This document shows, one piece after another, positions 1 through 10,300 of a stretch of 64,000 nucleotides of DNA. The stretch comes from an uncultured Saprospiraceae bacterium (GTDB lineage: Bacteria; Bacteroidota; Bacteroidia; Chitinophagales; Saprospiraceae): the NCBI GenBank assembly GCA_938041445.1, contig CALISO010000060.1, positions 1-64,000 of the forward strand. Reading direction: 5' to 3'. Under the pieces are notes generated by a model that worked only from the letters and a program-made list of their open reading frames with translations, was not told the origin of the DNA and ran no database searches. The translations under genes were made by a program, and so were the position numbers. Positions within the stretch are counted from its first letter, which is position 1, and each line of letters begins with the position of its first letter.

Positions 1-1
1 A

Positions 2-928
2 GAGGCAACTCCTACTATGGGCAACATATATAGTATCAATGCTTTTAGTGAATCTCAAATATCACCTACTTTTGAAGATTTACCACCTGGAGAGTACACC
101 ATCTTTGTGATTGATAATAATGGGTGTACTGATTCATATGACGTTGAGGTCTTACCCAGTATCATCCCGACCATAGATGTACAGATTGAAAATGAATTTT
201 GTGACAGTGCAGATGGACGTGTAGAATTAACCTCTACTACCACCAATGGAATGCCAACTTATCAAATTGAAGACCTAGCCAATCAAACATCACCAATCTT
301 TGAAAATCTCTCTGCTGGTAGTTATACCTTCAGCGTCATAGATAGCGATAATTGTAGAGCCGATACCATAGTGACTCTAGACAATATCTTTACAACAGAA
401 GTTGATGATGCCATCATCACAGACGCCACTTGCAACGACAAATTTGGATCCATAGAAATATTTGCCATTAATGCAGATGGCGTTCTGACCTATTCCCTTG
501 ACTCTTCAGGCGTCTTTCAATTGTCTAATACGTTTGATAATGTTTCGCCTGGTATGCATACCATCTTTGTGGACGACGATCAAGGTTGTAGAGTCCCCTT
601 TCAATTTGAAATTGATATTCCTGATTGTGCCATTTTTGTGCCCAACATCTTCTGCCCTACTTGTGGTGTAAGTGGCAACGATGAGTTCTCTATCGCAACT
701 ACAGAACTCTATGATATCTGTATCATAAAGTATGAAATCTATGATCGGTGGGGCAACCTCATTTACTTCACTGATAAGTTTTCAATCCATAGTGGTTTTG
801 GTTCTTGGTGGGATGGCACCTTCGATGGAGTGCCAGCTGAGGTCGGAGTCTATGTCTACCTCATAGAAGTAATCCACGAAAACGAAAAAACAGAAATCTT
901 GACGGGTGATATTACTCTTGTTAGATAG
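2..928 (+). CDS. T9SS type B cargo protein, C-terminal part (5' partial)
   Basis: The frame is open to the left edge, so only the C-terminal ~309 residues are present; the first ATG at 17 is probably internal. The visible part has repeats of roughly 75-80 residues with the theme FEDLPPGEYTIFVIDNNGC / FENLSAGSYTFSVIDSDNC / FDNVSPGMHTIFVDDDQGC, typical of SprB-like adhesin repeats. It ends in a domain starting near IFVPNIF and containing YDRWGNLIY, WDGTFDG and GVYVYLIEV, which matches the gliding-motility-associated (type B) C-terminal signal read by the type IX secretion system. The product is therefore an exported, surface-attached or released protein. The repeats carry paired cysteines. It converges on the next gene with only 19 bp between them and no obvious hairpin. 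The family is certain; the binding target is unknown. Confidence 0.85.
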   Translation, partial: EATPTMGNIYSINAFSESQISPTFEDLPPGEYTIFVIDNNGCTDSYDVEVLPSIIPTIDVQIENEFCDSADGRVELTSTTTNGMPTYQIEDLANQTSPIFENLSAGSYTFSVIDSDNCRADTIVTLDNIFTTEVDDAIITDATCNDKFGSIEIFAINADGVLTYSLDSSGVFQLSNTFDNVSPGMHTIFVDDDQGCRVPFQFEIDIPDCAIFVPNIFCPTCGVSGNDEFSIATTELYDICIIKYEIYDRWGNLIYFTDKFSIHSGFGSWWDGTFDGVPAEVGVYVYLIEVIHENEKTEILTGDITLVR

Positions 929-947
929 TCTAGGACAAACCAAAAAT

Positions 948-2642
948 TCAGTACTCAGGATCGCAATGATAAGAAACTCTTTCGCCAGTGATCGGATGAT
1001 CAAGTGAAATGTAGGCAGCATGTAGGTATAGTCTATCCGCCTTTGTGCCATACAGATCATCACCCTTGATTGGGATATTTAATCCTTCTTGATGAGCAGC
1101 ATGTACTCTGAGTTGATGAGTTCGACCAGTGATCGGAGTGAATTGTATTCGTGTTTCTCCGTTCTCTTTACTGAGGACTTTCCAATGTGTTTCTGCACCC
1201 TTACCATGCTCGTAGCAAACGAGTTGACGTGGCCGATCGTCTAGGTCTACTCTTAGCGGTAGTTTGATGACTCCACTTTCTCCTGTTACTTCTCCATCAA
1301 GAACAGCAATGTATTGCTTCTCCACTTTCTTTTTGAGAAACTGCTTTTGCAAATGCTTGTGGGCTTCTTTGGTCTTAGCTATCAACAGTATCCCTGAGGT
1401 GGACATATCCAATCGATGGATGATTAACGGGCTCTTAGAATCTGGATAACGTTGTTTCATCCGGAAGTAGACTGAGTCTTCAATACTTTTACCAGGTACT
1501 GAAAGAAACTCATTTGGCTTATTGATCACAGCCATTGCTTCATCTTCATAGATGATGGTAATGGTCTTATCTGAGTCCGGTCCTTTTAGCATTGGGTTCT
1601 CCTCCATATCCAACCCCTGGAGCATATGTGATAGTATTGGCTCACACTTACCTCGGCAAGCTGGATAGAATGCTTGATGTTTTCTGATCTCTGACTTCGG
1701 TGGTTGTCCCCACCAAAATTCACCCATACAGATGCAATCCAGTCCGTGCTGAAATGCAAAATTGAGGAGCTTTGGTGCTGCACATTCTCCTGCGCCAGCA
1801 GGTGGTGTTTCTTCTTTTCGCTTTTCGAATATGTCTAATAACGTTTTGATCTCACCCTTCACATTGAGGAATTGATACTGATTGAACAGTCTTCTCTGCA
1901 AGGCTCTTGACTTATCTTTTCGTTGTTGTTTTAATGCCTTCAGTTCATTCTCATAGTTGCTCATTTCTTGATTGAGTATTGCAATCTTACCAGTTAACTC
2001 TGCTTGTTCGCGTTTGATATTATGCTGTTGATCGAGGCTTACTTGTCTATGGGATTGATGCAGTAGAGCATAGTCTGATTCACTCTGTGATTCCTTTGCT
2101 GCCTTCCTGATTATTTTTCTTTCCTTTCGTGCCTTATTGAATTGTGTTCTGAGATCAGCGATGAGTTCTTCTCCTGATTTAGACAAAGTCTGATAATCGG
2201 TTTTTAATCTCTGATAGTTTTCATCTTCCTCTATCCTTTCTATGGCTGAGGTGATGTCATTGATTGTAAGTTCCTCCTTTCGGTAAAAGCCCTCATCAGT
2301 CAACATATCATATACCGGCGGGACCAATCCTTTCACATCATTCCGTCCAGCTAACTTACCTGATACTGCTGCCAAGAATCCGATCTTCCCTTCTTTATCT
2401 CGGACAACTAGTACACCAAACATCTTCCCAATAACCAACCCATTCTTAGTCGGATCAATCCCAAAATTATGCTCCAAGCTAGGATTCAGAATCACCTCTC
2501 GTTGTAGTTGTTCTGCTGCTAATCTAGTTAACTTATGTGGCTCATAGTAAAATGGAAAATTAAACCTCTCCGGAAGTGCTATCTCTGAAATATCAGAGCT
2601 AAATCGATGTAAGTAGGGTTCTGTTGCGTAGGGCATTTCCAT
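948..2642 (-). CDS. RluA-family pseudouridine synthase with long N-terminal extension
   Basis: Predicted RNA pseudouridine synthase of the RluA family. The catalytic domain occupies roughly residues 365-564 and has the signature HRLDMSTSG, with catalytic Asp at 412, followed by KQYIAVLDG and GRTHQLRVH. At 564 residues it is about twice the length of a minimal RluA enzyme. The extra N-terminus contains a region of its own (1-150), a charged coiled coil (about 150-275) and a cysteine-rich segment (Cys 287, 303, 305, 329, 333) around EFWWG and FYPACRGKC. I know this long architecture from other RluA-family members, so it is probably a true subfamily rather than a fusion error. The target uridine cannot be read from sequence. 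A minus-strand TAGTTTTG element at 2651-2658 sits almost on the start, so the second Met (2636) may be the real start. Confidence 0.9.
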   Translation of the reverse strand: MEMPYATEPYLHRFSSDISEIALPERFNFPFYYEPHKLTRLAAEQLQREVILNPSLEHNFGIDPTKNGLVIGKMFGVLVVRDKEGKIGFLAAVSGKLAGRNDVKGLVPPVYDMLTDEGFYRKEELTINDITSAIERIEEDENYQRLKTDYQTLSKSGEELIADLRTQFNKARKERKIIRKAAKESQSESDYALLHQSHRQVSLDQQHNIKREQAELTGKIAILNQEMSNYENELKALKQQRKDKSRALQRRLFNQYQFLNVKGEIKTLLDIFEKRKEETPPAGAGECAAPKLLNFAFQHGLDCICMGEFWWGQPPKSEIRKHQAFYPACRGKCEPILSHMLQGLDMEENPMLKGPDSDKTITIIYEDEAMAVINKPNEFLSVPGKSIEDSVYFRMKQRYPDSKSPLIIHRLDMSTSGILLIAKTKEAHKHLQKQFLKKKVEKQYIAVLDGEVTGESGVIKLPLRVDLDDRPRQLVCYEHGKGAETHWKVLSKENGETRIQFTPITGRTHQLRVHAAHQEGLNIPIKGDDLYGTKADRLYLHAAYISLDHPITGERVSYHCDPEY

Positions 2643-2684
2643 ATCTGCTGCAAAACTATCTTAGATTTAGTTTACATTTATCTT

Positions 2685-3224
2685 ATGTGGAATAATTCCG
2701 TAAAGAATATCGAGGATCTTCCCTCACTTGAAGTATCTGATTACATACCGATACAGCGATCCTACATCATCGTCCTACTCGTGAGAAGGCTCTTGTTCTT
2801 CGTCATAATTGGGTTGGTCGCTGTTGGAACATTGATTTCTTCTATTGGTAATGTGATTGCCATATTCTCAACGCTTCTACTACCCTTGATTGCGTTAGGT
2901 GTTCTTCTAGTAGCGGTTGTTCTATTCTCCTATCAGAGTGTACGCCATCAAGGTTACCTGCTCAGAGATAAAGATGTTTCTCATCAGAAAGGATGGATCA
3001 ATAGGACATTTACAACCGTACCTTTCAATCGAATACAACACGTAGAAGTTACTCAAGGCCTAATAGAGCGATGGTTCAATCTGGCAAGTCTCAAGATCTT
3101 TACCGCGGGAGGCAACAGCAGTGATCTCAATATCCCTGGTGTCAAAAAAGAGGACGCAGAACGTATCAAGTCCTACCTACTCAAGCAAGTATCCAGCATC
3201 ACACATAGTAGCGAAGAGGAATGA
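2685..3224 (+). CDS. PH-domain membrane protein (YdbS-like)
   Basis: A 179-residue protein with two hydrophobic segments (about residues 28-50 and 55-82) followed by one bacterial PH-like domain (bPH2, formerly DUF304) starting at GYLLRDKDVSHQKGWI and containing the typical PFNRIQHVEVTQGLIERWF. It resembles YdbS of Bacillus, whose gene is paired with ydbT. The biochemical role of these membrane PH proteins is not established; YdbST has been linked to resistance to some bacteriocins. Its stop overlaps the start of the next gene by 4 bp (ATGA), so the two are translationally coupled and probably form a complex. Transcribed divergently from the pseudouridine synthase. Confidence 0.85.
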   Translation: MWNNSVKNIEDLPSLEVSDYIPIQRSYIIVLLVRRLLFFVIIGLVAVGTLISSIGNVIAIFSTLLLPLIALGVLLVAVVLFSYQSVRHQGYLLRDKDVSHQKGWINRTFTTVPFNRIQHVEVTQGLIERWFNLASLKIFTAGGNSSDLNIPGVKKEDAERIKSYLLKQVSSITHSSEEE

Positions 3225-4708
3225 GTCAGATCATACCAAGACAACGACAATCTCCCTATGCAATACTCGTATTGACATCACGCTTATTGCAAAGTCTGGT
3301 AAAGCAAGCTGGATTCATTATTATCATTATTCTTTTTGGAGGTAAGCGATCCCAAGACAAAGGAGCTGATGCAATATTTATCACGATAGGTCTAGTGGTC
3401 TTATCAATTATCAGAGGATTGATTGCGTACTTTAGATCATATTATTCTGTGCAAGACGATCAATTTATCGTGGAGAAAGGCCTACTCAGAACATCCAAGG
3501 TGACGATACCGCTAGACCGTATCCAGGCTGTAGATTTTGATCAGACGCCAGTCCACAAGCTTGTGAATCTTGTCAAAGTCAATATTACAACTGCTGGTAG
3601 CGATGGTTCTGAAGCGAATATTGAAGCAATTACTCTAGACAAGGCAACTGCATTACGAGAGGTGTTGCTCTCACAAGTAGCCTCCAAGAACCAAGATTCA
3701 TCTGTAGGCTTTGCAGAACTCTCAACCATCGATCAAGAACCAATTATTACACTATCGTTTCTTGACATCCTCAAAGTTGGTTTTGTAGAAAATCATATTA
3801 ATTCTGCCTTAATCATTTTTGCGTTTCTAGCTTCTCTATTTGGTCAGATCCAAGACGTGGGGCTGCTTGATAAACTTAGGCAATACATCCCAGATGCAAG
3901 TGCCCTTGCTGCAGACATCACTGCGATAGGTGCAATGGTTGTGGTAATAGCTATCCTTTCTATCTTGATCAGTCTTGTTAAAACGGCATTGTTATATTTC
4001 AATCTAAAGTTGTTGAGGCAAAAAGACAGTTTTAGGCTTTCGCATGGCTTACTAAATACAAGACAGTTTACAGCCAAGGATAGTAAAATCCAGGTGCTTG
4101 GTTGGGAAAGAACTTGGCTGCAGTCAGCCTTTAATTACTCAACGATGTTCTTAAAGCAAGCTTCTTCTCGGTCCGTCTCAGCGAAAAAAAGACTCTCTAT
4201 ACCTGGCTGTAGAGAACGACATATTCAAGCAGTTGCTGAAGATCTTGACTATCAAGATTCATCGTCACATTTGCCTTGGTCACTGACTTCTAAGTATTAC
4301 ATCCGCTACCACCTAAGAAATCTGATAGTCTTTATTATTCTACTCTTAGCATTGGGATCGTTTTCTCCTTTTGCTATTTACATCAGTATTGCAGCTGTTC
4401 TTTTCGGTATATACCGAGGTGTTGGCATCATAAAACGACAACGAAAACTTGCATACAAGATCGATGAAGATCATATCCAATTAAAGGGTGGGACATTCGG
4501 CCATAGATATGATGTAGCTAAGTCTTACAAGGTTCAGGCCGTTTCAGTTGTGGCTTCTCTCTACCAGAGGCGAAGAGGTTTGGCAAATTTAGTGGTGTCT
4601 ACGGCGGCTGGGGATATCAAGATCCCTATGTTAGAGAGATCCTTGGCAGATAAACTTAGGGACCAACTTCTCTACTATGCAGAGGTCAGTCATCAACCAT
4701 GGATGTAA
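3221..4708 (+). CDS. PH-domain membrane protein (YdbT-like)
   Basis: A 495-residue multi-span membrane protein with three bacterial PH-like units: around residues 65-150 (IPLDRIQAVDFDQTPVHKLV), 250-340 (the second, most diverged), and 400-485 (a third with YDVAKSYKVQAV). Hydrophobic pairs precede each unit near residues 30-65, 195-260 and 365-400. This is the YdbT architecture and it is the partner of the preceding YdbS-like gene, with which it overlaps by 4 bp. Function is unknown beyond the family association with the membrane. Confidence 0.85.
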   Translation: MSQIIPRQRQSPYAILVLTSRLLQSLVKQAGFIIIIILFGGKRSQDKGADAIFITIGLVVLSIIRGLIAYFRSYYSVQDDQFIVEKGLLRTSKVTIPLDRIQAVDFDQTPVHKLVNLVKVNITTAGSDGSEANIEAITLDKATALREVLLSQVASKNQDSSVGFAELSTIDQEPIITLSFLDILKVGFVENHINSALIIFAFLASLFGQIQDVGLLDKLRQYIPDASALAADITAIGAMVVVIAILSILISLVKTALLYFNLKLLRQKDSFRLSHGLLNTRQFTAKDSKIQVLGWERTWLQSAFNYSTMFLKQASSRSVSAKKRLSIPGCRERHIQAVAEDLDYQDSSSHLPWSLTSKYYIRYHLRNLIVFIILLLALGSFSPFAIYISIAAVLFGIYRGVGIIKRQRKLAYKIDEDHIQLKGGTFGHRYDVAKSYKVQAVSVVASLYQRRRGLANLVVSTAAGDIKIPMLERSLADKLRDQLLYYAEVSHQPWM

Positions 4709-4750
4709 GATTTGTATTGCGCTTTACATTTTACGCTAAGTGTCTACCAA

Positions 4751-5800
4751 CTATTCTAAAACCAATTGGGCTCGGATCGGATAGTGGTCTGATATGTCGA
4801 CATCGTCCACTGCGAAGAAGGTCGGCGTGATAGACTTGTCTGTAAATATGTAATCTATACGCAATCCTGGTAAGGCTCGATATGTTGCACCCACTCCCCT
4901 ACCCATCTCATTGAATACATCGCAATACTTTTCAGTCATACGATGGTGGAGATAACTTTGTGGTACATCGTTGAAGTCACCAGCTACGACCACCGGATAT
5001 GGCGATTGATTCATATGGATCTCAAGTTTGTCAAGTTGGCTATTGCGTTGTTTGGAGTAATATGCATAGTTCGCGAATAAGCCCTTCACCTCATCAAATA
5101 GGTTGTCTTTTCGCAGATTACTTTCTTCGATTAGCTCTTGTGATTTCCTTGAGATCATATTAGAACTACAATGCAGGCTGTACACTCTGATGATCTTTTC
5201 AGAAGGTAACTTGATGTCAGCCCAAGCTACGGTACTAGGCCTTCCGCCTACATCAATAAATCCACTCTCAACAATCGGGTGACGTGTGTAGATACCCGTA
5301 CTGATCTCATCATTACCATGTCGAGTATAGCTATCTAGTAATACACTATCAAGCATCGTCTGACCGAAGTATCGTTTCTCTTGAGCACAGATGATGTCTG
5401 TATTGGCTTGTAGCTGAGCCCATTCTTGAAGTGATTGCCTCTTCCGTTCATCAAGAGTACTTGCATCTTTGCGGAGGTATTGTCCTGAATTGATATTGAT
5501 ACTACTGATCGTAAATGCACCACTTACTTCTTCATCGACGGTCTTAGGTGAGAAGTAATTGAAGTGTCTCTTCATTGTACTAAAACCAAGGAGCAAAGTC
5601 AGAATTGGTAAGATGATAAATCGATTAGGAAATAACATCCAATAAATCAAAAACAGAAAATTTGCAATGAGCAAGTAAGGTGTAAGGACGCTGAGCACTG
5701 GAAAGATATAATGCGTACTAGGCGACATATAAGGTGATACATAACAACCTATTGTTACGATCGCAATACAAATATTGATGAAGAATGCAATATACTTCAA
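4751..5800 (-). CDS. Endonuclease/exonuclease/phosphatase-family protein, membrane-anchored
   Basis: The first ~95 residues hold three hydrophobic segments; the remainder is an EEP-superfamily domain. Visible active-site motifs are SSININSGQ, CAQEKRYF (metal-binding Glu), YSLHCSSN, VVAGDFNDVP (catalytic GDFND) and SDHYPI near the C-terminus. Members hydrolyse phosphodiester bonds in nucleic acids or lipids; the substrate here cannot be told, although membrane anchoring with an outward-facing domain is plausible. It lies just downstream of the two rhomboid genes (21 bp gap), an order I recall from other Bacteroidota, so it is probably in the same operon. Length (349) is normal for this group. 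Confidence 0.88.
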   Translation of the reverse strand: MKYIAFFINICIAIVTIGCYVSPYMSPSTHYIFPVLSVLTPYLLIANFLFLIYWMLFPNRFIILPILTLLLGFSTMKRHFNYFSPKTVDEEVSGAFTISSININSGQYLRKDASTLDERKRQSLQEWAQLQANTDIICAQEKRYFGQTMLDSVLLDSYTRHGNDEISTGIYTRHPIVESGFIDVGGRPSTVAWADIKLPSEKIIRVYSLHCSSNMISRKSQELIEESNLRKDNLFDEVKGLFANYAYYSKQRNSQLDKLEIHMNQSPYPVVVAGDFNDVPQSYLHHRMTEKYCDVFNEMGRGVGATYRALPGLRIDYIFTDKSITPTFFAVDDVDISDHYPIRAQLVLE

Positions 5801-5821
5801 TGCCTTTTTTGCTTGTGGATG

Positions 5822-6715
5822 TTAGCTATTACTCATCTTTTTAAGATAATCCTTCTCGGCCTGTGAGAGATTGTCATAACCTTGAGCTTTTATCTTATCG
5901 AGTATTTTATCCAATTTGTCTTCATCGCTGATGGATGCTGATTGCTTATTATCCTTTTTGTGGACAACCGAAAGTCTTGACTGCTTCCGGACAACACTAG
6001 GTCGATCAGTCCGTGTTTGTTTTCTAGTTGGCTTCTTGAGATCTCTATCAAAGATGTTTTCCAGAAAAGCCGTCATATTTGTTCCTCGGCGATATGCGAC
6101 TATATAAAGATAGCCGAATACTGCTCCTCCTATATGTGCCCAATGCCCGCCTTCATTGCCGCTACCAACTGTTCTAAAAATGTCAAGTATAAAAAACACT
6201 AACACAATCCACTTAATCTTCACGTCTCCGAGAAGTATCAATCGCATTGAGTAATCTGGAGACAATGTGGCTGTTGCAACCATGATTCCCATCACAGCAG
6301 CTGATGCTCCTATCACAGTCGCACTCCCTTGTGTGCCGGTCGGCAGAAAGTCAGTCAGTATGAAAACCATCCCTCCTACGACTCCGGCCATCAGATAGAG
6401 CGGTAGCACCTTATGGTCACCTATAAAGTCGCCGAATATCTTACCAAACCAATAGAGTAACAACATATTCCATAGAATATGAAAGAAGTCTATTTGTGTA
6501 AACATGTAGGTGATTAGTGTCCAGAACCGCTTAAGAAACATCAATGGATCAGATGGCAATTCCACAAATGATAGGACAGAATCCAATGCTGTGGGACCAG
6601 CCATACGAAGGAGATTCAATACAATGAACACAGCGATGTTGACCAAGATGATTCTAGTAATCATATTGCCACTCTGAACCTGGCGCTTGATATCGCTATA
6701 GATCGAATCTAACAT
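5822..6715 (-). CDS. Rhomboid-family intramembrane serine protease (297 aa)
   Basis: Six-helix rhomboid core with the catalytic serine in GASAAVMG (Ser138) and the catalytic histidine in AHIGGAVFG (His194); the conserved Asn-containing helix HILWNMLLLYWFG is also present. Rhomboids cleave substrates within or near transmembrane helices. The C-terminal ~80 residues are hydrophilic, rich in Lys/Arg/Ser, and end in an acidic/lysine-rich segment, so the protein has a cytoplasmic tail. Its start lies 5 bp downstream of the stop of the second rhomboid gene, so the two are co-transcribed. Substrates unknown. Confidence 0.92.
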   Translation of the reverse strand: MLDSIYSDIKRQVQSGNMITRIILVNIAVFIVLNLLRMAGPTALDSVLSFVELPSDPLMFLKRFWTLITYMFTQIDFFHILWNMLLLYWFGKIFGDFIGDHKVLPLYLMAGVVGGMVFILTDFLPTGTQGSATVIGASAAVMGIMVATATLSPDYSMRLILLGDVKIKWIVLVFFILDIFRTVGSGNEGGHWAHIGGAVFGYLYIVAYRRGTNMTAFLENIFDRDLKKPTRKQTRTDRPSVVRKQSRLSVVHKKDNKQSASISDEDKLDKILDKIKAQGYDNLSQAEKDYLKKMSNS

Positions 6716-6720
6716 ATCTG

Positions 6721-7332
6721 CTATGTTCTGTTTTTATAGATCTTAAAGAAGAATTTTATTAATAAGAATCCTGTCAATGCTCCACCCAGGTGGGCAAAAT
6801 GTGCAACTCCCGTCTCTTGACCGCTGAAACCCTTGTACAAGTCATAAGCAATGTACCCCAATCCTAGATACTTCGCTTTGATTGGTACTGGTATAGGAAT
6901 GATCATCATCTTAGTATTAGGAAATAATGTCACAAAGGCGATCACGACTCCATAGATCGCTCCTGAAGCTCCAACTAAACCTGGAAAATTATTAATTCCA
7001 TAGGTCATTTGTTGGTAAAAATCTACTCCTAAGTGGGCAATCAATGCGCCTAAAGCACTGAGTACATAGAGAATCAAGAAGTTCTTACCTCCGATTGTTC
7101 GCTCCACCATAGGACCAAGAAAAAATAGTCCTAACATATTAAAAAGCAAGTGTTGTGGATCTACTTTGCTATGCATAAAAAAGTGTGTCACAATCTGATA
7201 TGGCTTGAACTGTGGCATCGTAGGATAGTGCATCGCCAAATCCGGCATAAACGATAACGACACTGCCGCAAAATACACTATCACGTTTATGATAATGAGA
7301 TTCAACACTACTGGTGTAATCTTTGGAAACAT
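6721..7332 (-). CDS. Rhomboid-family intramembrane serine protease (203 aa)
   Basis: Minimal rhomboid core: HLLFNMLGLFFLGP with Asn65, catalytic serine in GASGAIYG (Ser123) and catalytic histidine in AHLGGALTG (His181). Six predicted transmembrane helices. It precedes the longer rhomboid paralogue by 5 bp and follows sprA by 44 bp on the same strand. The paired rhomboids differ mainly in the C-terminal tail. They may have different substrates or work jointly; the sequence does not say. Confidence 0.92.
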   Translation of the reverse strand: MFPKITPVVLNLIIINVIVYFAAVSLSFMPDLAMHYPTMPQFKPYQIVTHFFMHSKVDPQHLLFNMLGLFFLGPMVERTIGGKNFLILYVLSALGALIAHLGVDFYQQMTYGINNFPGLVGASGAIYGVVIAFVTLFPNTKMMIIPIPVPIKAKYLGLGYIAYDLYKGFSGQETGVAHFAHLGGALTGFLLIKFFFKIYKNRT

Positions 7333-7376
7333 TGGTACTTCTTAAAATATATGATTGAAACAGAAATACCTCCTCA

Positions 7377-10300
7377 CTAGTTCAGCTTAAATCTTAGAAC
7401 AAATGCTGTCTCAAAGTTAGTCACTGGGAATGGTGGTGTAACCTTAGGAGTTGTTCTACCATACTCAGCGTACCATCTTATTGAGAAGTTCTTACTGATA
7501 TCGTATTCTATACTTGGATTGATTCTGAACTGTCTTGTACCTCTTACTGCTTGAGGAATCAATTCATCATTTCTCAGATCGTGTGCAAATGTCACATTAT
7601 CAGATATCGTGAATGACAAATCAAATATGAGACTTCTTGGTGTTTCCTCTCCTGTGTCTATGATACTACTCAACCCACCAGATCTTTTAGATCTTCTATT
7701 ATCTCTTAGTGGCACATCCTCTTCATCCGTTTCATTCGTCGTAGGACGTTGTCTCTTCTTACTATTTTTCTTTTTCCCTGTGAGGAAAGAAATGTTGACA
7801 TCTTCAAATTCAAATCCTGCTCCAAATACAAAGTCCGTATTCAACTGCTCTTTCAGCTCTCCTACTGTCGTAAATAACTCAAGTATCCTAGCCTTCTTGT
7901 ATTCGGCTTGTAGTCTGATATTGTTCTGAGTTTGTAGTTCTAGTCCAATGAGTGGGCTGAAGCTTTCATTAATCTGAACTGACGGCAATTCCCATCTTGT
8001 ATAGTAGTTCTGTGATGCTTGCTTTACTTCATCCGGATCATCAAGAGTATCAAATGTTGGATCACTATTGAATCTAAGGATTCCAAAGGTGTTCTTATAG
8101 GCATGCTTCAAGTTGATTGACTTAAAGTACTTGTTGAACATTGGAAGCTTGGCTAACCCGCCATAGTTGACTTTCCAGTTAGGGCTTGGAAGGAAATCCC
8201 ACGCTGATGTCTGCTCGATGATATCAAGATTGACATCCTCTGCCGATTGCCCGGTATAAGCTGCGATGAAAGATGGGACGACAACGTCATTATTCAACTT
8301 ACCATTACCAAAGGAATATTCTTCACCATCTATTGTATGTGTATCTGTTGATCTAGCTAACCTTTGACTGACAACACTTCTGTTGTCTCTCAATGTGTTG
8401 AACAATGTAATCGCTCTTTCGTCTTGAGTACCATCACCAAACAAAGTATTCAATGTGAAGAATGAGAACTCTACTGACCCTACATCATATAGTGCCTGTT
8501 GGACAAATCCTGCTTCGCCATTCTTGTTCAAAAACGTAAATTCCTCTGAGTGATTGAGGCTTGTCTTCTTGAAAAACTCTACATCAATATCAAAATCTTT
8601 CCATGGTTCAAGAGCAATGTCTAATTCTACGGTCTGTCTCTTATCTTGATAGATTTGCTTATTAAGCACTTCACTTCTGTTCCAATTGGTAATGTTTTGA
8701 TATAGCCAATTATCATTCGCATCTGTCTTGGTGATATCTGGCTGGATTCCTGACACGAATGCCCATCCTGGTGCATTGAACCCTTCTGACAGCCCAAAGA
8801 ACTGCGGATTGACAGCACTAGGATCACCAGCATTACCTCCAAACCCAGGAACCAATGTTGACAAGTCTTCTCGGTAAGTCGCCTTGATTGTTCGTAGTGA
8901 GAATAATGGTCTCAGTAAGATCTTCTCTGCTATGCCAGGAGTCCTCGGACCATCTGAGTCTTTGGTACGTTCAGCTTTAGGCTTTTTGCCATCTGGGCCA
9001 ACAACGTCTGCCGGTGCTGTATCCTTAGATAGCTGGTCTCTTGAACTGCTACTCCTTGATTTCTTCTCCGTTGATGAAGATCCGGTCTTATCAAGTTCCT
9101 TAATGTACTTGCTCTTACTATACAGTTTCTTGAAGTCAAATGTCCCGTTGACTGACCTATTCTGACTGTTCTTGATTACACCTCCTGGTTGATTTCCGTT
9201 TCCATCTATCTGTATTAACTGACCTGCTGTCCAATTATAGTCTGCCTTATACTGTGCCTTGATTGTGATCCAATCCAATAGAGGAAGGTATCTGATAGGC
9301 AACGTATATGAGGCTTGTATTGCATGGTCGTATGTTCGATTTCTACCTCCGGCTCTGAGGTTATCTCTCCAGTAGTCTTGAACAAAGTCTGCGTTATCAT
9401 CAACATCAATAGTTCTGTCGATGCCATTCTCATCTTCCCACTGTCGATCGTCTGCTAAGTCTGCAATACCTACCTGTCTCAACTCATCAACGAAGGATTG
9501 GTTAGTAGCATTGAATCGAATGTTTAGTGCTTTTGTCAGATCCCACTTCAAGTCATACTGTCGAGTCCAAGAAAAATTCTTCTCATCAAATTGGAAAACA
9601 GGAATGTCTGGTTGTCTGAATTTACGCTGCTTATGAGTCCTATCTAGTGTTGTGTTAAATGCAAAACTATTCGGGAATGGATTGAAATTGAATTGCTTAA
9701 TCACCGCCAAGTGCTTTGACTTAATCTTGCTAAATGGTGTGATGTACTTAATTTTTCTTTGATAAACATAGTCAAGACCTGCTCTATGTTCTATCGTATT
9801 ATCAAACTCAAGGAGAGGGTCTCGCCTATCTGTTTCGGTATAACCATAACTTGCACTGAAGTTGGAGATGTCCCATGGCTTAGGTACTCTAGGTCTACTC
9901 TTGCGTTCTTCTTTTTTCTTGGCTTTTTCTAACACCTTTAGTTCTTCAGGGGTTAGGTCTTTATTGTTGGGGTCAATCGTAGGACCAGCTGTCTTTGTTG
10001 ATTGAGCGGTTTTGGTTGGTTGCTTAGGTTTAGTACTTCTCTCTTTCTTGACATTCGTGAAATTGATCGTCTTAATCGTTGTCACATCTTGGGCGGCACT
10101 TCTGATTTCATCTCGTTCTGCCTGTGTATCTCCTTCATTAACCTTGTCTCTAAGCTTGACATCTGAGTCAAATGGATGATATTCAGGGTTGCTGATTGAC
10201 TTTAGATATTGAGCATAGAATGGTATCCTTACATTCCATTGTGATGGCAAAAATTTACCTAGCTCGAGACTTGTTGCGATGTCATAGTCAATAAGTTCTT

